In this document: piece by piece, positions 1 through 13,300 of the stretch
Numbering within the stretch: position 1 is the first letter of the stretch
Layout: every line of letters begins with the position of its first letter
Assembly (NCBI GenBank): GCA_949130485.1
Contig: OX422195.1
Span: forward strand, 1,466,566-1,530,565
Direction: 5' to 3'
Source: Agelas oroides
Lineage: Eukaryota > Porifera > Demospongiae > Agelasida > Agelasidae
DNA length: 64,000 nucleotides
Position numbers and translations under genes: made by a program
The notes under the pieces: generated by a model
What the model was told of the DNA's origin: nothing
The model's database searches: none
What the model saw: only the letters and a program-made list of their open reading frames with translations

Positions 1-1
1 C

Positions 2-3000
2 AGTTCAACTGCTGGTACAGATGTAACTGCAGCTACACACCATCAACCTCATGCAATCATCACCAACCCTGTCCAGGTATGGACAATAGTGTGATACATA
101 CACACACAGCCATAGTATAAATTGGTGAGCTCGCTTGATACTAGCCTCGTTCCCAGGTCGTTTGGGAATGAGGTTGGCTTGATAGTTCACTTCGCTTGAT
201 ACAATAGTTCACTTCCTCAATTTCCATCTTGGTGGGTGGATGATTGATATTGCTCACCAGGGCCATTGTCAACAATTGGGGCTGCTTGTCACAATAAACG
301 AGTTTACTTATGTCATCAAAACCATACACATCCGTATACTAAAACTTGTCCTGCCATCTTGGAGTACAGCTTTATACATGGCAGTATATGCGGTATCAAT
401 CGAAAACAAACTGGCCTCACAGATAGATTTAATTTAGCTCTTTTAACTTACGCAGTGGTGGTATTTCGCTCAATTCAACACATACTAGAAGCATTCTACG
501 TGTCTCTTTGCATTCGCCAAGATCACCATAGAAGCTACCATTTCATTGTGCTGTTCTCCGTTTTCCTTGGTATATTTTCGTGTTCTTAAAAGTGATTACA
601 TCATGTGAAAACCCTCTATAGCCAACAGGCAGTCACCATGCTAAGATACACTGGGACCATCAACAAAAGCAGACAAGGTGGAAGATTGGTAAACAGATGT
701 AGCCATGAGGTCACGTGGTGACAAACCAACAAAAGTGGGTTTGAGGAGAAGTGAAAGTTTTTTAGGAGAAGCGGGTGGGCAGAAAGTTTTTTTAGGAGAA
801 ACGGGTAGGCAAAGCGTTTTTTTAGGAGAAACGGGTAGGCAAAAAGTTTTTTAGGAGAAGCGGGTGGGCAGAAAGTTTTTTAGGAGAAGCGGGTAATGAT
901 ACAAAACTATAACAATACTTTGGCTTTATCGCGTACCAATCTTATATATAGAGAAAAAACCCTGTGATGAAGCACATCCATAATGTGCCCTGGGAGCTCG
1001 GAGATATCGTCCCAGACTTTGTGCTCGGGAAGACCACCTGTGCTTTATTTCTGAGGTGGGTGATCAAACATCATGGCTGTGACCTCCTTCCCAGGCCTTC
1101 CCTGCTTCTTATGCTTCAGTTTGTGAAGTGGAAGAGCGTGAAGGCCTGGGGTCACTCATCATGCGAATGACGTCAGGTGGACATAAAGTTGACAGTGGGG
1201 AGGAAGGACCCAACTGTAAATGTAAATGCACTATTGAAGCTTGAGAGCAAGTTTCGTACTGGTAGTAGTTTCGACCATGTGAACATCTGGAGTTCTGACA
1301 AATGGTGAAAGCACTTGAACAGATGATCTAGTGTGTTATTCAGAGTTGGGCCTTCCCCCATGCATCCAGATGATGAAGATTCCAAGCCTTTTCATTTAAA
1401 TCTTCTACTTTCATTATTGTTAACTCTTTGCTAATTCAGTATTGTTAACTCTTTGCTAATTTAGTATTGTTAACTCTTTGGTAATTCAGTATTGTTAACT
1501 CTTTGGTAATTCAGTATTGTTAACTCTTTGGTAATTCAGTATTGTTAACTCTTTGGTAATTCAGTATTGTTAACTCTTTGGTAATTCAGTATTGTTAACT
1601 CAAACCAAAAAGCTGGGTGGGAGAGTCTGAAAGTGAGGCTAGCAGACCTGGGAACATGTGACCATGTGTGGTTGCACCACCTGCACCTCTGGTATTTCCT
1701 TCTGCCCTGCAGTGTGAGGTACCATTCTCTCCACCCCAACTACATCCACACCCGCCTCAAGGAGCTCGGAAAACAGTATCAGCTAAGAATACTCCTTGTG
1801 CTTGTTGATACAGTGCGTTGAGATCTCGCTCTTCATACATCATTTAGCAAGATCATTACATGAGAGATTTAATGTTTTAGTAATTACCTTTCTGGAACTA
1901 TTGGCCATCCACAAACTTCAAAAAATTTTTCAGTATTGTAGCCTCAAAATTTTCCCACAGTACTGTAAGCTATATAGTCTCATTCAGAGGCCATGTCCTG
2001 GGAATGAGACTGTAAGCTGTTATAAAATTTTTTTCTGCCTAAATTTTCAAATATAGGTCAGTTGAATGAAAGTTGTTTTGTGAATCATAATTATTTATGC
2101 CACTATACAGTGATGTTATACTACTTCCAGTTTCATGTGGTATCCATTCCCAGTTGTCGATTTCTGTATCTACCATCTGTGTCTCTACCTGTGCTTTTGA
2201 AATTTGTGTTCTCTTTGACTTACTTGCAGTCCGAATGTCAGAAAATACTACAAGATCTTGCAAAGATTGCCATACTAGCTGACCTGACCCTCATCCTTGC
2301 ATGGAGGTAGGTGTCGCTGTTGAGTACATGACAGTAATCTACCAGCCTGTGTGGAAAGCCTGGGAGCAAGGCTATAAATAGAACATAATAGTAGTATTTT
2401 CTGCAATCTGATTGGTTAGAGCTTGGTCTCTAAAATTGTTTTGTGACGGGGAACTTTGCGTTACCTTCTTAGGCACTACTTGACCATGCTCCAAGATTGT
2501 AATTGTGTATGTCAAAATTCAAAGCTTTCTTGTTTTTAATTATCATAGTTTAGATTCCACGAGCATGTGTACTACAAACAGGTAAATGCCATTAGTGGTC
2601 AACCCATGTAACTGGCAAAAAGGAAGCCAAGAGGCAGTTACGTAAGCTGTTGACACTGTGCTCATCTAGCCTCATTCCCAGGGCTTCCCCAGTTCCAGTT
2701 TTTGATGGCTTGCAGTATGCAAAAACGTTTTTTTTGCATACTGCAAGCGATCAAAAACTGGAGCCAGAGAAGGCCTGGGAACGAGGCTAGTGCTCATCTA
2801 CATTGCTAGCCTTGTTACCAGCATTCTTTGCTTCCAGTGTAAAATTCATTTCAGCGTGAATTTCGTTCTGTGTAAGCAACAATTTCATACTGTTGCTTGA
2901 TTATTAATCAACATTTTACTACTTTGTGATTTGCAGCTACGAAGAGGCAGGGAGGTACTTGGAAACGTACAAGGCTTACGAGAACAAGCCTCCGGACCTA

Positions 3001-4772
3001 CTTATGGAGCGTGTGGAGAGCGACTTCACATCAAGAGTGAGATCCTGCAGTTCCCAGTAGCCTCATACCCCAAGCGTCAAGAGTGAGATTCTGCAGGCCC
3101 CAGTAGCCTCATACCCCAAGCATCAAGAGTGAGATTCTGCAGGCCCCAGTAGCCTCATACCCCAAGCATCAAGAGTGAGATTCTGCAGGCCCCAGTAGCC
3201 TCATACCCCAAGCATCAAGAGTGAGATTCTGCAGGCCCCAGTAGCCTCATACCCCAAGCGTCAAGAGTGAGATTCTGCAGGCCCCAGTAGCCTCATACCC
3301 CAAGCATCAAGAGTGAGATTCTGCAGGCCCCAGTACATACCCCAAGCATCAAGAGTGAGATTCTGCAGGCCCCAGTAGCCTCATACCCCAAGTGTCAAGA
3401 GTGAGATTCTGCAGGCCCCAGTAGCCTCATACCCCAAGCATCAAGAGTGAGATTCTGCAGGCCCCAGTAGCCTCATACCCCAAGCGTCAAGAGAACAAAT
3501 ACTTTTCATAGTTGTAGCAGATGAATCTCGGGCGATGCTATCTTGTAATCTTATTTATAACACTCTTGTGATGTACCTTAGGTTACTGAGAGTCTAACAA
3601 CTGTAAAGAAAGTGAATAAAACAGATGCAGCCACATTGCTGAATACATTCAAGGTGAGCAATAGTTGAAAGTGAAAGTTAGATGTAAATAATGTACACGA
3701 TACGTTTGTGTTACGATACATTTGCGATACATTTGTGTTATGATACATTTGCGATACATTTGTGTTATGATACATGTGCGTTATGATACATTTGTCTTAT
3801 GATGCTCGATGAGAGAGGAAAAACTGGCTACTTTTTTTTTTGGGGGGGGGGGGAGGGGGGGGAAGAAGATGATGTAACTTCTAGTCACTGTTTTTGTATA
3901 CCAGCCCTTTCTTCTTTGGTATAACACACATGTAGCAAGTGACATGCTGCATCACTGTCCTATTGTGCATGTTGCTTTGTGTGTTTGCAGACAATGGAGA
4001 AGATAATTTCAGCATCCAAGGAAGAACTCACTCTCTGCCCAGGCCTGGGACCACAGAAGGTAGTTTAGATGGAAAACCTAGATGGAGATAATTTGAGTAA
4101 GGACGCTACAGAATTTCCAAAGCTGTGAGATAAATTCGGAAAGTGTGGATTCGGCTGCCTACCTGCTCATCACTAACATTCTTGTTGGCTGTTACATCTT
4201 ATCCAAGGGAATGTTTCAATGTGTTGCCTAGGTAGCATGATGTCACATGCGTTTAGGACCCAACAATGTTTAGATAACTGGATTCGAATGAAACTTTATG
4301 CACATGGAGCAAAAGTATCAAAAGTGATGAATATCCTTATTTGGGAGGCTGGTACTTCTATTGTAGTTAGTGACAACAAGCAGTGAAAATTAATGACTCC
4401 AGTGCACTGTGGTCCTGTTACCTAGGCAACTTGTTGGAATGTTACTCTGATACTCAGAAGGTAATGGGGCTTAAAAGGTACTCGTAAAGTCTTATAGCCT
4501 TGTTCCCAGGCCTTTACTGCCTCTGGTCTTTGATCTCTTACCGAGAATTTGTATACTGCAAGCAATCAAAAATGGGAGTGAAAACCTATCCTCACAAGCC
4601 AGACTCACTTCTCCATTATTTGCAGAGGAGGACTGGCTCGTGCAACTGGTGAAGGCTTGAGAACAGGGCTATAGTGAATCCTTATAATCTTCTTCCTCGT
4701 CTGCAGGCTCAGAGATTGCACGACCTGTTTCATGAACCTTTCATACGTCAGAAAAAACCTAAACTCAATTAG
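2..4772 (+). CDS. ERCC1: ERCC1, DNA excision repair protein, 3' eight exons (5' end outside window)
   Basis: ERCC1 is the non-catalytic partner of the XPF nuclease in nucleotide excision and crosslink repair and acts in the nucleus. Exons read in continuous phase: 2-76, 952-1055, 1713-1812, 2230-2306, 2937-3036, 3582-3653, 3991-4059, 4707-4772 (TAG). They give about 220 residues. The order of motifs matches animal ERCC1: [16 protein letters not shown], then [51 protein letters not shown] and the helix-hairpin-helix signature LCPGLGPQK near the C-terminus, which in this family binds XPF. All splice junctions are GT-AG. The N-terminal exons lie upstream of the window. The intron after 3036 is filled with copies of its own splice donor. 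A recently diverged pseudogene is unlikely because no stop or frameshift is seen. Confidence 0.96.
735..896. repeat. Minisatellite, about 33-bp unit, in an ERCC1 intron
   Basis: Five or so degenerate copies of a unit containing TTTTTTAGGAGAAGCGGGT lie just upstream of the ERCC1 exon at 952. The rest of this intron (77-951) shows no coding signal apart from a short CCTCGTTCCCAGG foldback at about 141-178. Confidence 0.85.
1413..1600. repeat. 25-bp minisatellite in an ERCC1 intron
   Basis: About 7.5 copies of a 25-bp unit built on ATTGTTAACTCTTTGGTAA; the first two copies carry GCTAA in place of GGTAA. It sits inside the intron 1056-1712, which otherwise shows no feature. Confidence 0.9.
2669..2789. 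mobile_element. Foldback (MITE-like) element with 11-bp target-site duplication
   Basis: The two ends form an inverted repeat with arms of nearly 60 bp. The outer part is GCCTCATTCCCAGG and its inverse CCTGGGAACGAGGC; the inner part centres on GCAGTATGCAAAAA. It is flanked by the direct repeat GTGCTCATCTA at 2658-2668 and 2790-2800, which is what a transposition event would leave. It lies in an ERCC1 intron and has no coding capacity. It is the best-preserved member of a family dispersed through the window. Confidence 0.85.
3022..3494. repeat. 46-bp minisatellite that multiplies an ERCC1 splice donor
   Basis: Ten full copies and one partial copy of a roughly 46-bp unit begin in the last bases of the ERCC1 exon ending at 3036. 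Each full copy repeats the exon end plus donor, TCAAGA/GTGAGAT, and also carries CTGCAGGCCCCAGTAG. The true junction is the first copy. The last copy has lost the donor (TCAAGAGAACAAA). Confidence 0.95.
3704..3800. repeat. Short tandem repeat (GATACATTTG units)
   Basis: About six degenerate copies of a 15-16-bp unit GATACATTTGTGTTAC lie in an ERCC1 intron, followed by a poly-T/poly-G run at 3831-3862. Confidence 0.8.
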
Positions 4773-5025
4773 TTGTACGCCAGTGTATTCACCTACACAC
4801 AATTTACAGATACTTACTATAACATGTACATGATGAACATCATTCATTGAGCATGTGTTGGTCGTGGGAGTAATGATGGGTGGGGCTGTAGTACAGGAAA
4901 AGGCAAAGTGTAGGCGTGCGGTTAGGAATTTCGCTCTGTGAATGAATCTCCAAAACCGTAGCTGAGTCCTAGTGAGCGGCCTGCATCATACTGCTTCAGA
5001 CTAGTGGACGCGTTCGCCAACCAAA

Positions 5026-6831
5026 ATGGGTAAGTTTTACTGTATTCCGTCAACTACGTTTTTATTTATTTATTTTTTTGCACGGGAATAAAATCTGGGT
5101 TGGCTTTGTGTGTTTGCATCCGTGCTATTGTGCAAGATTGTTGGCGATTGTGATTTAGTGTGACGACTAATACATATTTTAGCAGGCTGAGTACAAACTG
5201 TCGAAAGTTAAACTTTTGGGCTGCGATTTTATAGTAGATTACACAGCCTTAGTCACTGAATTATGATTGTCACTACTGTTATTTTATTTACTGTCTGTTG
5301 AGCAGTTTAGTTTGGATTGCTCCACCAGCCTCCACGTCATTTAGCTGGCTGAAACTGCTGGAGTGATGGAATATAGCTTTAACAACCGCGTAGAGCATTG
5401 TGTTTTTAGCTGCAGTGATGGAACTATAGTGTGTTAGATGTTTGTAACCGGTGAAAACACATCCATTGAAACAAAGAAGGTGCAATTTGTGCAACAACTC
5501 ATCTATGCACGAACATAGTAACAGAAAGTGTGCATGCTGCACACTCATTCAATTCATCCATTCATGAACCATTGTCAGTTCTAAGGTAGCCCTGTGTAAC
5601 AGGCTTTGTGCATAGAGTTTATAGAAGACACAATTTGCTCCAATCTATTATTTTACTGTAGTCAGCCTTTGATATGTTGCAACTGACCAAAGCCAGGTGA
5701 AATCAGCTAGCAAAATTTAGCATGAATATCCTGTGAAGTCACTGTGAGCCTATATCAAAAATTCGTCCAATCGGAAGGTTGCTGTATTCGGCATGCATCC
5801 AGATTGCGCAATTAATTAAACTGACAATAAATGGAGCATCAAGACACTACATCACCATTTGTGCTGCAAGAATTTTTTTCAAGAAGACATGCAAGTAAGC
5901 TTATTAGCTCCAGTGAGCTGTAGTCCCTGTTGAGACTTTGGTAAAAACATGCACAAATCAGTTCTTGCAAAACAAGGCAATTTGTTAGCCCCACTGCACT
6001 GTCTGCTATTGTTTCAAGATGGCAACACACGTTTTGTCTGGAGATGAGCCAAGGTTGAGTGGAAATGACGTATACTGTCAACAGTCTGTTACACCAACCT
6101 TGTATCTACCCCAATTTCTCCTAAGCTGCAAGACAAAACTGGTTATGAAGCTGTGATTTTGTTACAATTGGTTCATGACAACTGTGTTCCATGACCCTGG
6201 CCCGACAAGGACAGCGATTGTCTGTTGACAATGACCTATTATGCTTAAATAAGCACAATTAATTTAATCACCCCATTTTGCGACTTCATTCCCACGCCGG
6301 TAGAGGAGGAGGCTTAATGCACTGCACTCTGAGCATGTGGGGGAGTACTGATGGTGTAAGAGTTGTAAATCTAAAGCACGACAGCTTGACTAGTACACAT
6401 CACATGCCGGTTCTGATGGTTTAGCTAATGCAGTGGTGCTGCATTATAACCAAACCACGTAGAACGGGCCACTCGTAGCTACCTGTTTTGGCTGCATGTG
6501 ACAATACCAATTTGTGCAACGAACTGTATAACTAATTGTTTGTTTATGCGAACAAGCTTTATTAGCTAGTGATTTGCCAACCAATGAACCACATCACCTT
6601 GAAGAATGGCAGGCCTAGATGTATGCAAAGCCACCCACTGTTCAGGAGCAATACATTTTATTCACATTGTTGAAACTAAACTAGGAGCTGTAAACTTTTA
6701 GCCAACACAGTTAGCTTATTTTGACCTCTGTTATACAGTGATGTTAAAATAACCAAGAGAATGTAATGGTCACCAACCTGGACGCTATGAATATGTTTTG
6801 TGGCCTACTTGGGGTAGTATAGTGACACACA

Positions 6832-6911
<80 letters not shown>

Positions 6912-9900
6912 ATATTAAAGGATAAATAACTAATAATCAAGTCATTAAAATAATAAGGCAATAAATTAATGCATTAGGCAATACCTCTTACATCACTTTA
7001 TTATTTGGGGAAATACAAGAGGATAATTATTTATTATGTCTGACGGGCTTTCAAAGGGGAACATATGTACATCAATGCAAGCAAAGTTTCCCAAAGCAGA
7101 GGATGTACTCTCTTTGCTTTGGGAAACTTTCAACATTCAAATTAGCTAGAGTCTAAACTGTAGGGTACAAGTTGGGTACGTCTCTTTCTGTTTACAGGCC
7201 TTTAACAAACAGCCTTTTGTGTTCTCACACCTAATTCATAAACTGTTGCACATTAAGTGACAAAACAAGTTTAAGTAAAAATAATATTTTTTACTCTAGG
7301 ACAACATTGTTCCATTAAGATCAGGCCATGAGAACCTTCTTCTGGTCTCATTCCCAGTCTATTGTAGAGGAGCCTCGGAATGAGGCAACCCCTCAAACTA
7401 AAATGTAACTTTCACACATTTTATGTCAACATCAAGATTATTATTGTTGTTTTTTTTTTTGTAGGTGATTCGTGTTTTGGTTGTTGCAAGGTGTGCTGCT
7501 ACAGTACGCCGTATGGTACCATCTTTGCCCTCAGTGTGACCGTGGTGGGGCTGGTCGGGTTCCTCTCCTCCTCTGTCTACGGTGTTGCTCAGCTGAATAA
7601 CTCACCCATCTTACAGAACCAGTGAGTGATTAATTAATGAACCGCCTAGGTGGCTTGGGATCTGAAGCACCTCTTTATGGTGTGTGCTGAAAGAAAGTAG
7701 AGGCAGCTAATCACAAATCATTGCAATTCAACTTTTGTGAAATGTGTATACTGCATACCAAGAGTGCATTATGTTACAGTGGGAAGTTACTTATCCGAAC
7801 TTCAATTATCCGAATCTTCAGTTATCCGAACCCCCCAAATAATAGTATTCATAGAAATTTTGTTGTGCGTTAAATAAAGTAATGCATTCAAATAGTATTG
7901 TTTCACTTATTCGAACATTCCAGTTATCTGAACACCCTCCAGTCCCAATGTGTTCGGATGAGTGACTTCCTACTGTAATTCTGCAGTAAAAACAGCTTCA
8001 TCATGTGCTCTTGCACATAAGTATGTGTATAAAGAACATTTTCTGGGAAAACGTTTTTGTAAATTTTGCAGATCTGTTGCCTTTTTTGGCATTTTTTTAT
8101 CTGCCCAAGAGTACCACTGCTAATGTTTCCTTGCATACAAAATATATAGTTTCTGTAACTGTATAAATTGATAGGTGTAATGGTATGCCTTGATACATTT
8201 GTCAATTAGCATAGACTCAGTGTCTCTGTTGCTAGGCAACCAACTAGTGGGCAGAGCCTCAGTACAGTGTCTCCATTACTGGAGAACCGACTAGTGGGTG
8301 GAGCCTCATTATATAGTCTCACTGTCGCTGGGCAACCAATTAGTGGGCGGAGCCTCAAGTAACTGGGAGTGGTAGGTGTGGTAGCTAAGAGATGAAGGAA
8401 GATCTTTCAGCTCCAGGAAATGCTTTCCCTGGGAATTTAATAAGACCCAAACCTGGGACTTTTGATCCATATAGTCAAACGCTTGGCCACAAGTCACAAA
8501 CATGTTCACCACCCAAACACATTTCCAGGCATCTAGCCAACTTCATTGCAAAAACTGTACAGAAAAAACTTGGTAGATGGGTGGGTGTGTGGTTTGGGAG
8601 AGAGCCCATGTTCTGCCCACCTTGCATGCCACAGGTGCCAAACCAGCTCCACTTGAAGCTCAAGGAAAGCGGAGTAATGACAAACCACTTAGCTAATCTG
8701 AAGCACACACACTGACATTCCATCGTGGTTACTCCCTTTCTTACTGGAAATTGGAAAACTACTCACCGTACACAATTTATGTACAAATGAATTCATTGGC
8801 TGTTGGTCGTACAATGCACCCCCATTAGCCAATTCAGGTTCATAATAAGACTTGTCATGTACTTGTGTTACAAATTAAATTCTACCAACATCAAAGGTGT
8901 CGTGAAACGCAGAGTAACGAGATTATAATTGTTCTGGGATTAGGTCACTTACAATTGCCCTGTGGTTGAGTCACTGGACACTGTTTATCGGATTTTGCTG
9001 TCCTGTGGGGGACTGGCAATGCATGTACTCAAAGCAAAATACATTTAGCATCCTGGGGCAGGCTGTAGCCTCGTTGCTTTCCCACCGTCCAGTTTTTGAT
9101 TGCTTACAGTAAGCAAAAACAAAAAAGAAATGACCTGGGAGATTTTTTTCATGTGAATACTGCCAATGCCTGTATAGGTAGAACTCATTTTGAACTCGCC
9201 AATCAAATTCGTGCAATTGAAACTTGTGAAAGTTTTTTTTCCTTTTTTTCATCATTTTTCGAAGTTGGAAAGTGTTCTCATAGCATCCTGGTGTATTTTA
9301 GTGCTTTTAGCTATGAAATCAGAGCTATGAATGCTAAAAAAGCAGCTAGTTAACTCTCAAATGTAAACTCGGTACTACGTGCAATCTAAGTTATTCCTAA
9401 CCAACTGGGCAAAACAAGTGCTCTGTCCAAAATCAGACCATCCAGTTGGAGTGGTGCCACTGCTAATGTGCATGTGCAGCTAATGTGCTGAGATATGAAG
9501 ATTCATGAGACATTCTGGTTTGTTCAGACTCTGAGAGAGAAGGACTCGGGCCATCCTCTAGGGTCATATCCGCAAACACTTGAAGATCAAAGCTATGCCA
9601 ATAGGCATAGTAGGTCATGTGAGCGAGCACAACTTGTTGAGAAACTGTTCCCTTCTGGTGTCGTATCAAGTTCCTTAAAGATCAGAGCTGAGTCAAAAGC
9701 ATAATATCAAACCTACTAGGTTATGTGAGTGAGCACAATATTAGCCTCATTCCCAAGCCTCCCACATGGCCTGGGAACGAGGCTAGCACAATAGGTCATG
9801 TGACCTTCTAGAGAAGCATATAGGTAAATTAGAAGCATAATGGGCCGCTTCCTATAAAAGAAAGCAAAAGAACATGCATGGTTATAGATAATTTTCCTTT

Positions 9901-10322
9901 GCATAGCCTTGTTCTCGAATCCTTATTACCGAAAAAGGGCTCACTTGCTTCCACTTGCTGGCATTCCAGTATCCATACAGGTGGGGCAATTGCTCCATTT
10001 CTTCATTCTTCTCCGTCAACAAAACCCTAGTAGTGGGTCACAGCTGCTATTCATTAATTAATACTCTCACACACACATGTATATCGCTCTTGGACACAAC
10101 TTATCATCCATGATGCCAAATTAGTCTCATTCAGATATTCCCACATGTGCAGAGAAGGCCTGATTTCTGAAATTCCTTGTTGCATGAGGTGAAGCTGTTC
10201 TTGAATTTTCTTGAGCTCCAATCGGATTGCATTGTGGTGTCATATTTGGATGATATAAGCCATCATATTAAATTCCAGAGCCAAATTGGAGGTAGAGAAA
10301 CTTGTCTCGCAGTTTACTTTTG

Positions 10323-10359
<37 letters not shown>

Positions 10360-13300
10360 TGGGTGTGCATGTGTGACTTGATAGCTGTTGCCCCTGTCCT
10401 TGTCAACTGAGAAATTAGCTCCTAAACTTTGTCTAGCACTTATAAACCATGCCACGCAGCAGTCTGTGTGCACCAAGTTGTCAGAAACCTGTCTAGCACT
10501 TATAAACCATGCCACGCAGCAGTCTGTGTGCACTTATAAACCATGCCACGCAGCAGTCTGTGTGCACTTATAAACCATGCCACGCAGCAGTCTGTGTGCA
10601 CTTATAAACCATGCCACGCAGCAGTCTGTGTGCACTTATAAACCATGCCACGCAGCAGTCTGTGTGCACTTATAAACCATGCCACGCAGCAGTCTCACCA
10701 TGCCACGCAGCAGTCTGTGTGCACTTATAAACCATGCCACGCAGCAGTCTGTGTGCACTTATAAACCATGCCATGCAGCAGTCTGTGTGCACTTATAAAC
10801 CATGCCACGCAGCAGTCTGTGTGCACTTATAAACCATGCCACGCAGCAGTCTGTGTGCACCAAGTTGTCAGAAACCTCAAGTCCCAGATGCATTCTTGAC
10901 AAATACGGTTTTACCTCATGTGGCAAGAAATGTCACTCAAAACACCTGACCAATTTTCGGCTTTTTGGGAGGGTCTGGGAACAAGCCAAATTGTAGATGG
11001 CACATTGTTGGTAAACATATATAATGTTATCAGCGTTTTTTTCTGGCACGTACCTCAATGTGTGATATTTACTGTGGTCCTAGCGTCGTTCCCAGTCCCC
11101 CACCCAGCTTTGATAACTTGCAGTACTGCAAGCAAAGCTGGCAGGGGGCCGGGAAACAAGGCTACTGTATAGTACTGCAAGCAAAGCTGGCATGGGGCTG
11201 GGAAACAAGGCTACGTTGTACTGCAGGTGAGGGAAAGGTCTAACACCTGGAAACGAGGTTACCGTGATATTGTGTGGTCACAAGACGTGTTGTAACCATG
11301 GTATTGTTTAAATGACCTTCATTGAATAGTTAATTGCACCCACTATGCATTTTGAAACACTGTTATTTTGGTATTTTTGTACAATAAAGCCTTGTTTGAA
11401 AGGACAAGGGCTGAAAAGGCTAATAGAATAAACACTTCTTTCAGTGGCTAGGCCACCCTTGCTCTTGTGGCAACTCCAGAAAGGATTTTTTAACCTCAAG
11501 TTTAATTTTTCTATTGTCAGCCTACATACCTGTGCATGCATGTTGGGAAGTAGGTTTGGAATATGGTGTGTGCATTGTGTAGTCTGTGAAGCACATGCAT
11601 ACCTTTACACTAGCCTTGTTTGAGGCATGTTTGGAGAGTGCATTATGATACAATGGGAAGTCACTTATCCGAACTTCAATTATCCGAATCTTCAGTTAAT
11701 AATATTCATGCGGCAAAGTGCAAAGCTTCGATTCTTTTCCACTGTTCAAACATAGATGGTAGGAACTGAGCTATGTACGTACAGTGCAGTCGTACACCCT
11801 AAAGTATTAATTATTTTTGCACCATGAGTCGTGACGGTGCTCTGAGGATTTGAAGGTACACAGTAGCCTTGTTCCCAGGCCATTCCTGTCTCATTCACAG
11901 CCTCCCTCACTCCGAAATGGCAATTGTAAACGTGGGGAGAGTTTGGGTAATTTTCTCACATGAGCAAAGTCAAGGGTCGAAAGGGGTTAAAAAGACCTTA
12001 CTTGCACATGGGTGTAGCTACCTCGGGAGCTAAAAAGAGCAACAGTACTGGGCAAATTACTACACGTTAGTGGGGGGGGGCAAATATTATACACACAAAG
12101 TGTTAGACATATAGTTAGTTGAACAACGTGCAAAATGTTGTCTTGCTGCTCTGAAAATTCTAGCCCTTTTCCAATTATGTCCATGTTCACATGAAAAGGA
12201 TACCAGGCTCTCCCCGCCTGGCGATGTTTGCATTCCGGAGTCGGGGAGCCTGGGAACGAGTCAATGTGTAATGCTACTACTCTGATCAGTTACCAAACTC
12301 AGCACTGCTAATCTCATAATAGAAGCGTGTGAAGTAATATGATACTTATTTGGATGAGTAGCTGACGGCACAGACATTTGAGCAGCTAATTCGACCATAG
12401 CTGGTCATCAAGTACACTCCTACACACCATGCCGGCTACTGATAGTACATGCTATGGATACTCTATTTCAGACTAGTCAGTGAATATTATAGACAGTGAA
12501 TAAAATTATGACACTCCCATTTCACACTACACAATGCTGCTCGTGCACACTTCATGATGTTCTCCATTTCCAGTCTTCCTGCACCTAGCCTCATTCCCAG
12601 GCACATGAGAGCCTGGGAATGTGGCTATCATATACACCATGCCACTCCCACTCTCGTTCCTGTTGCTTATAATTATCCCCCCTCCCTCCCCCCCTCCCCC
12701 TCCCCCTCGCTCTTTCACACACACACACAGTACTGTTGTGTTTGCCCCAATCATCGGTGGAGTAGCAGGGTCCACAGTGATCCCACTGGTCCTGGCAACC
12801 ATCCTGGCATATTGCATCACTGGGTACATCAGGGATGAGCTCTACCACCCGTTTGTGAAGGGATGTGTTGGAGCATCTTGCAACATCTGGGTAGGGTCAC
12901 AGCCATCAGTATCGATCATATGTGTCAATCCCATAGGTGTCGGAAGCAAATTGAGAGTGGGGGGGCTAAGTTTACAGTAAGTGCACGCAGCGCGCGTGAA
13001 AAATTTGTGTTCACATCCCCTGCCACACCCCCTGCCACACCCCTCAAAAGCGTGTATACAGTGCGCTAGCGCGAGGTCCATAAGTACTACGTACAACCAG
13101 TCATACGCGCAAAAACGCAAGTTCAGCAACCGCAAACCAAGTATCCTTCGTCCAAAAATTGCAAGACAGTACAATAATCGATCGATCGATCGACAACATC
13201 TAGCTAGTTGTGAAATACATGACCACGCCTATTTTGAGGGCTAAAAAAGTGGGGGGGCCATGGCCCCCCGTGTGCGACGCCTATGAATCCAATCAGTACC

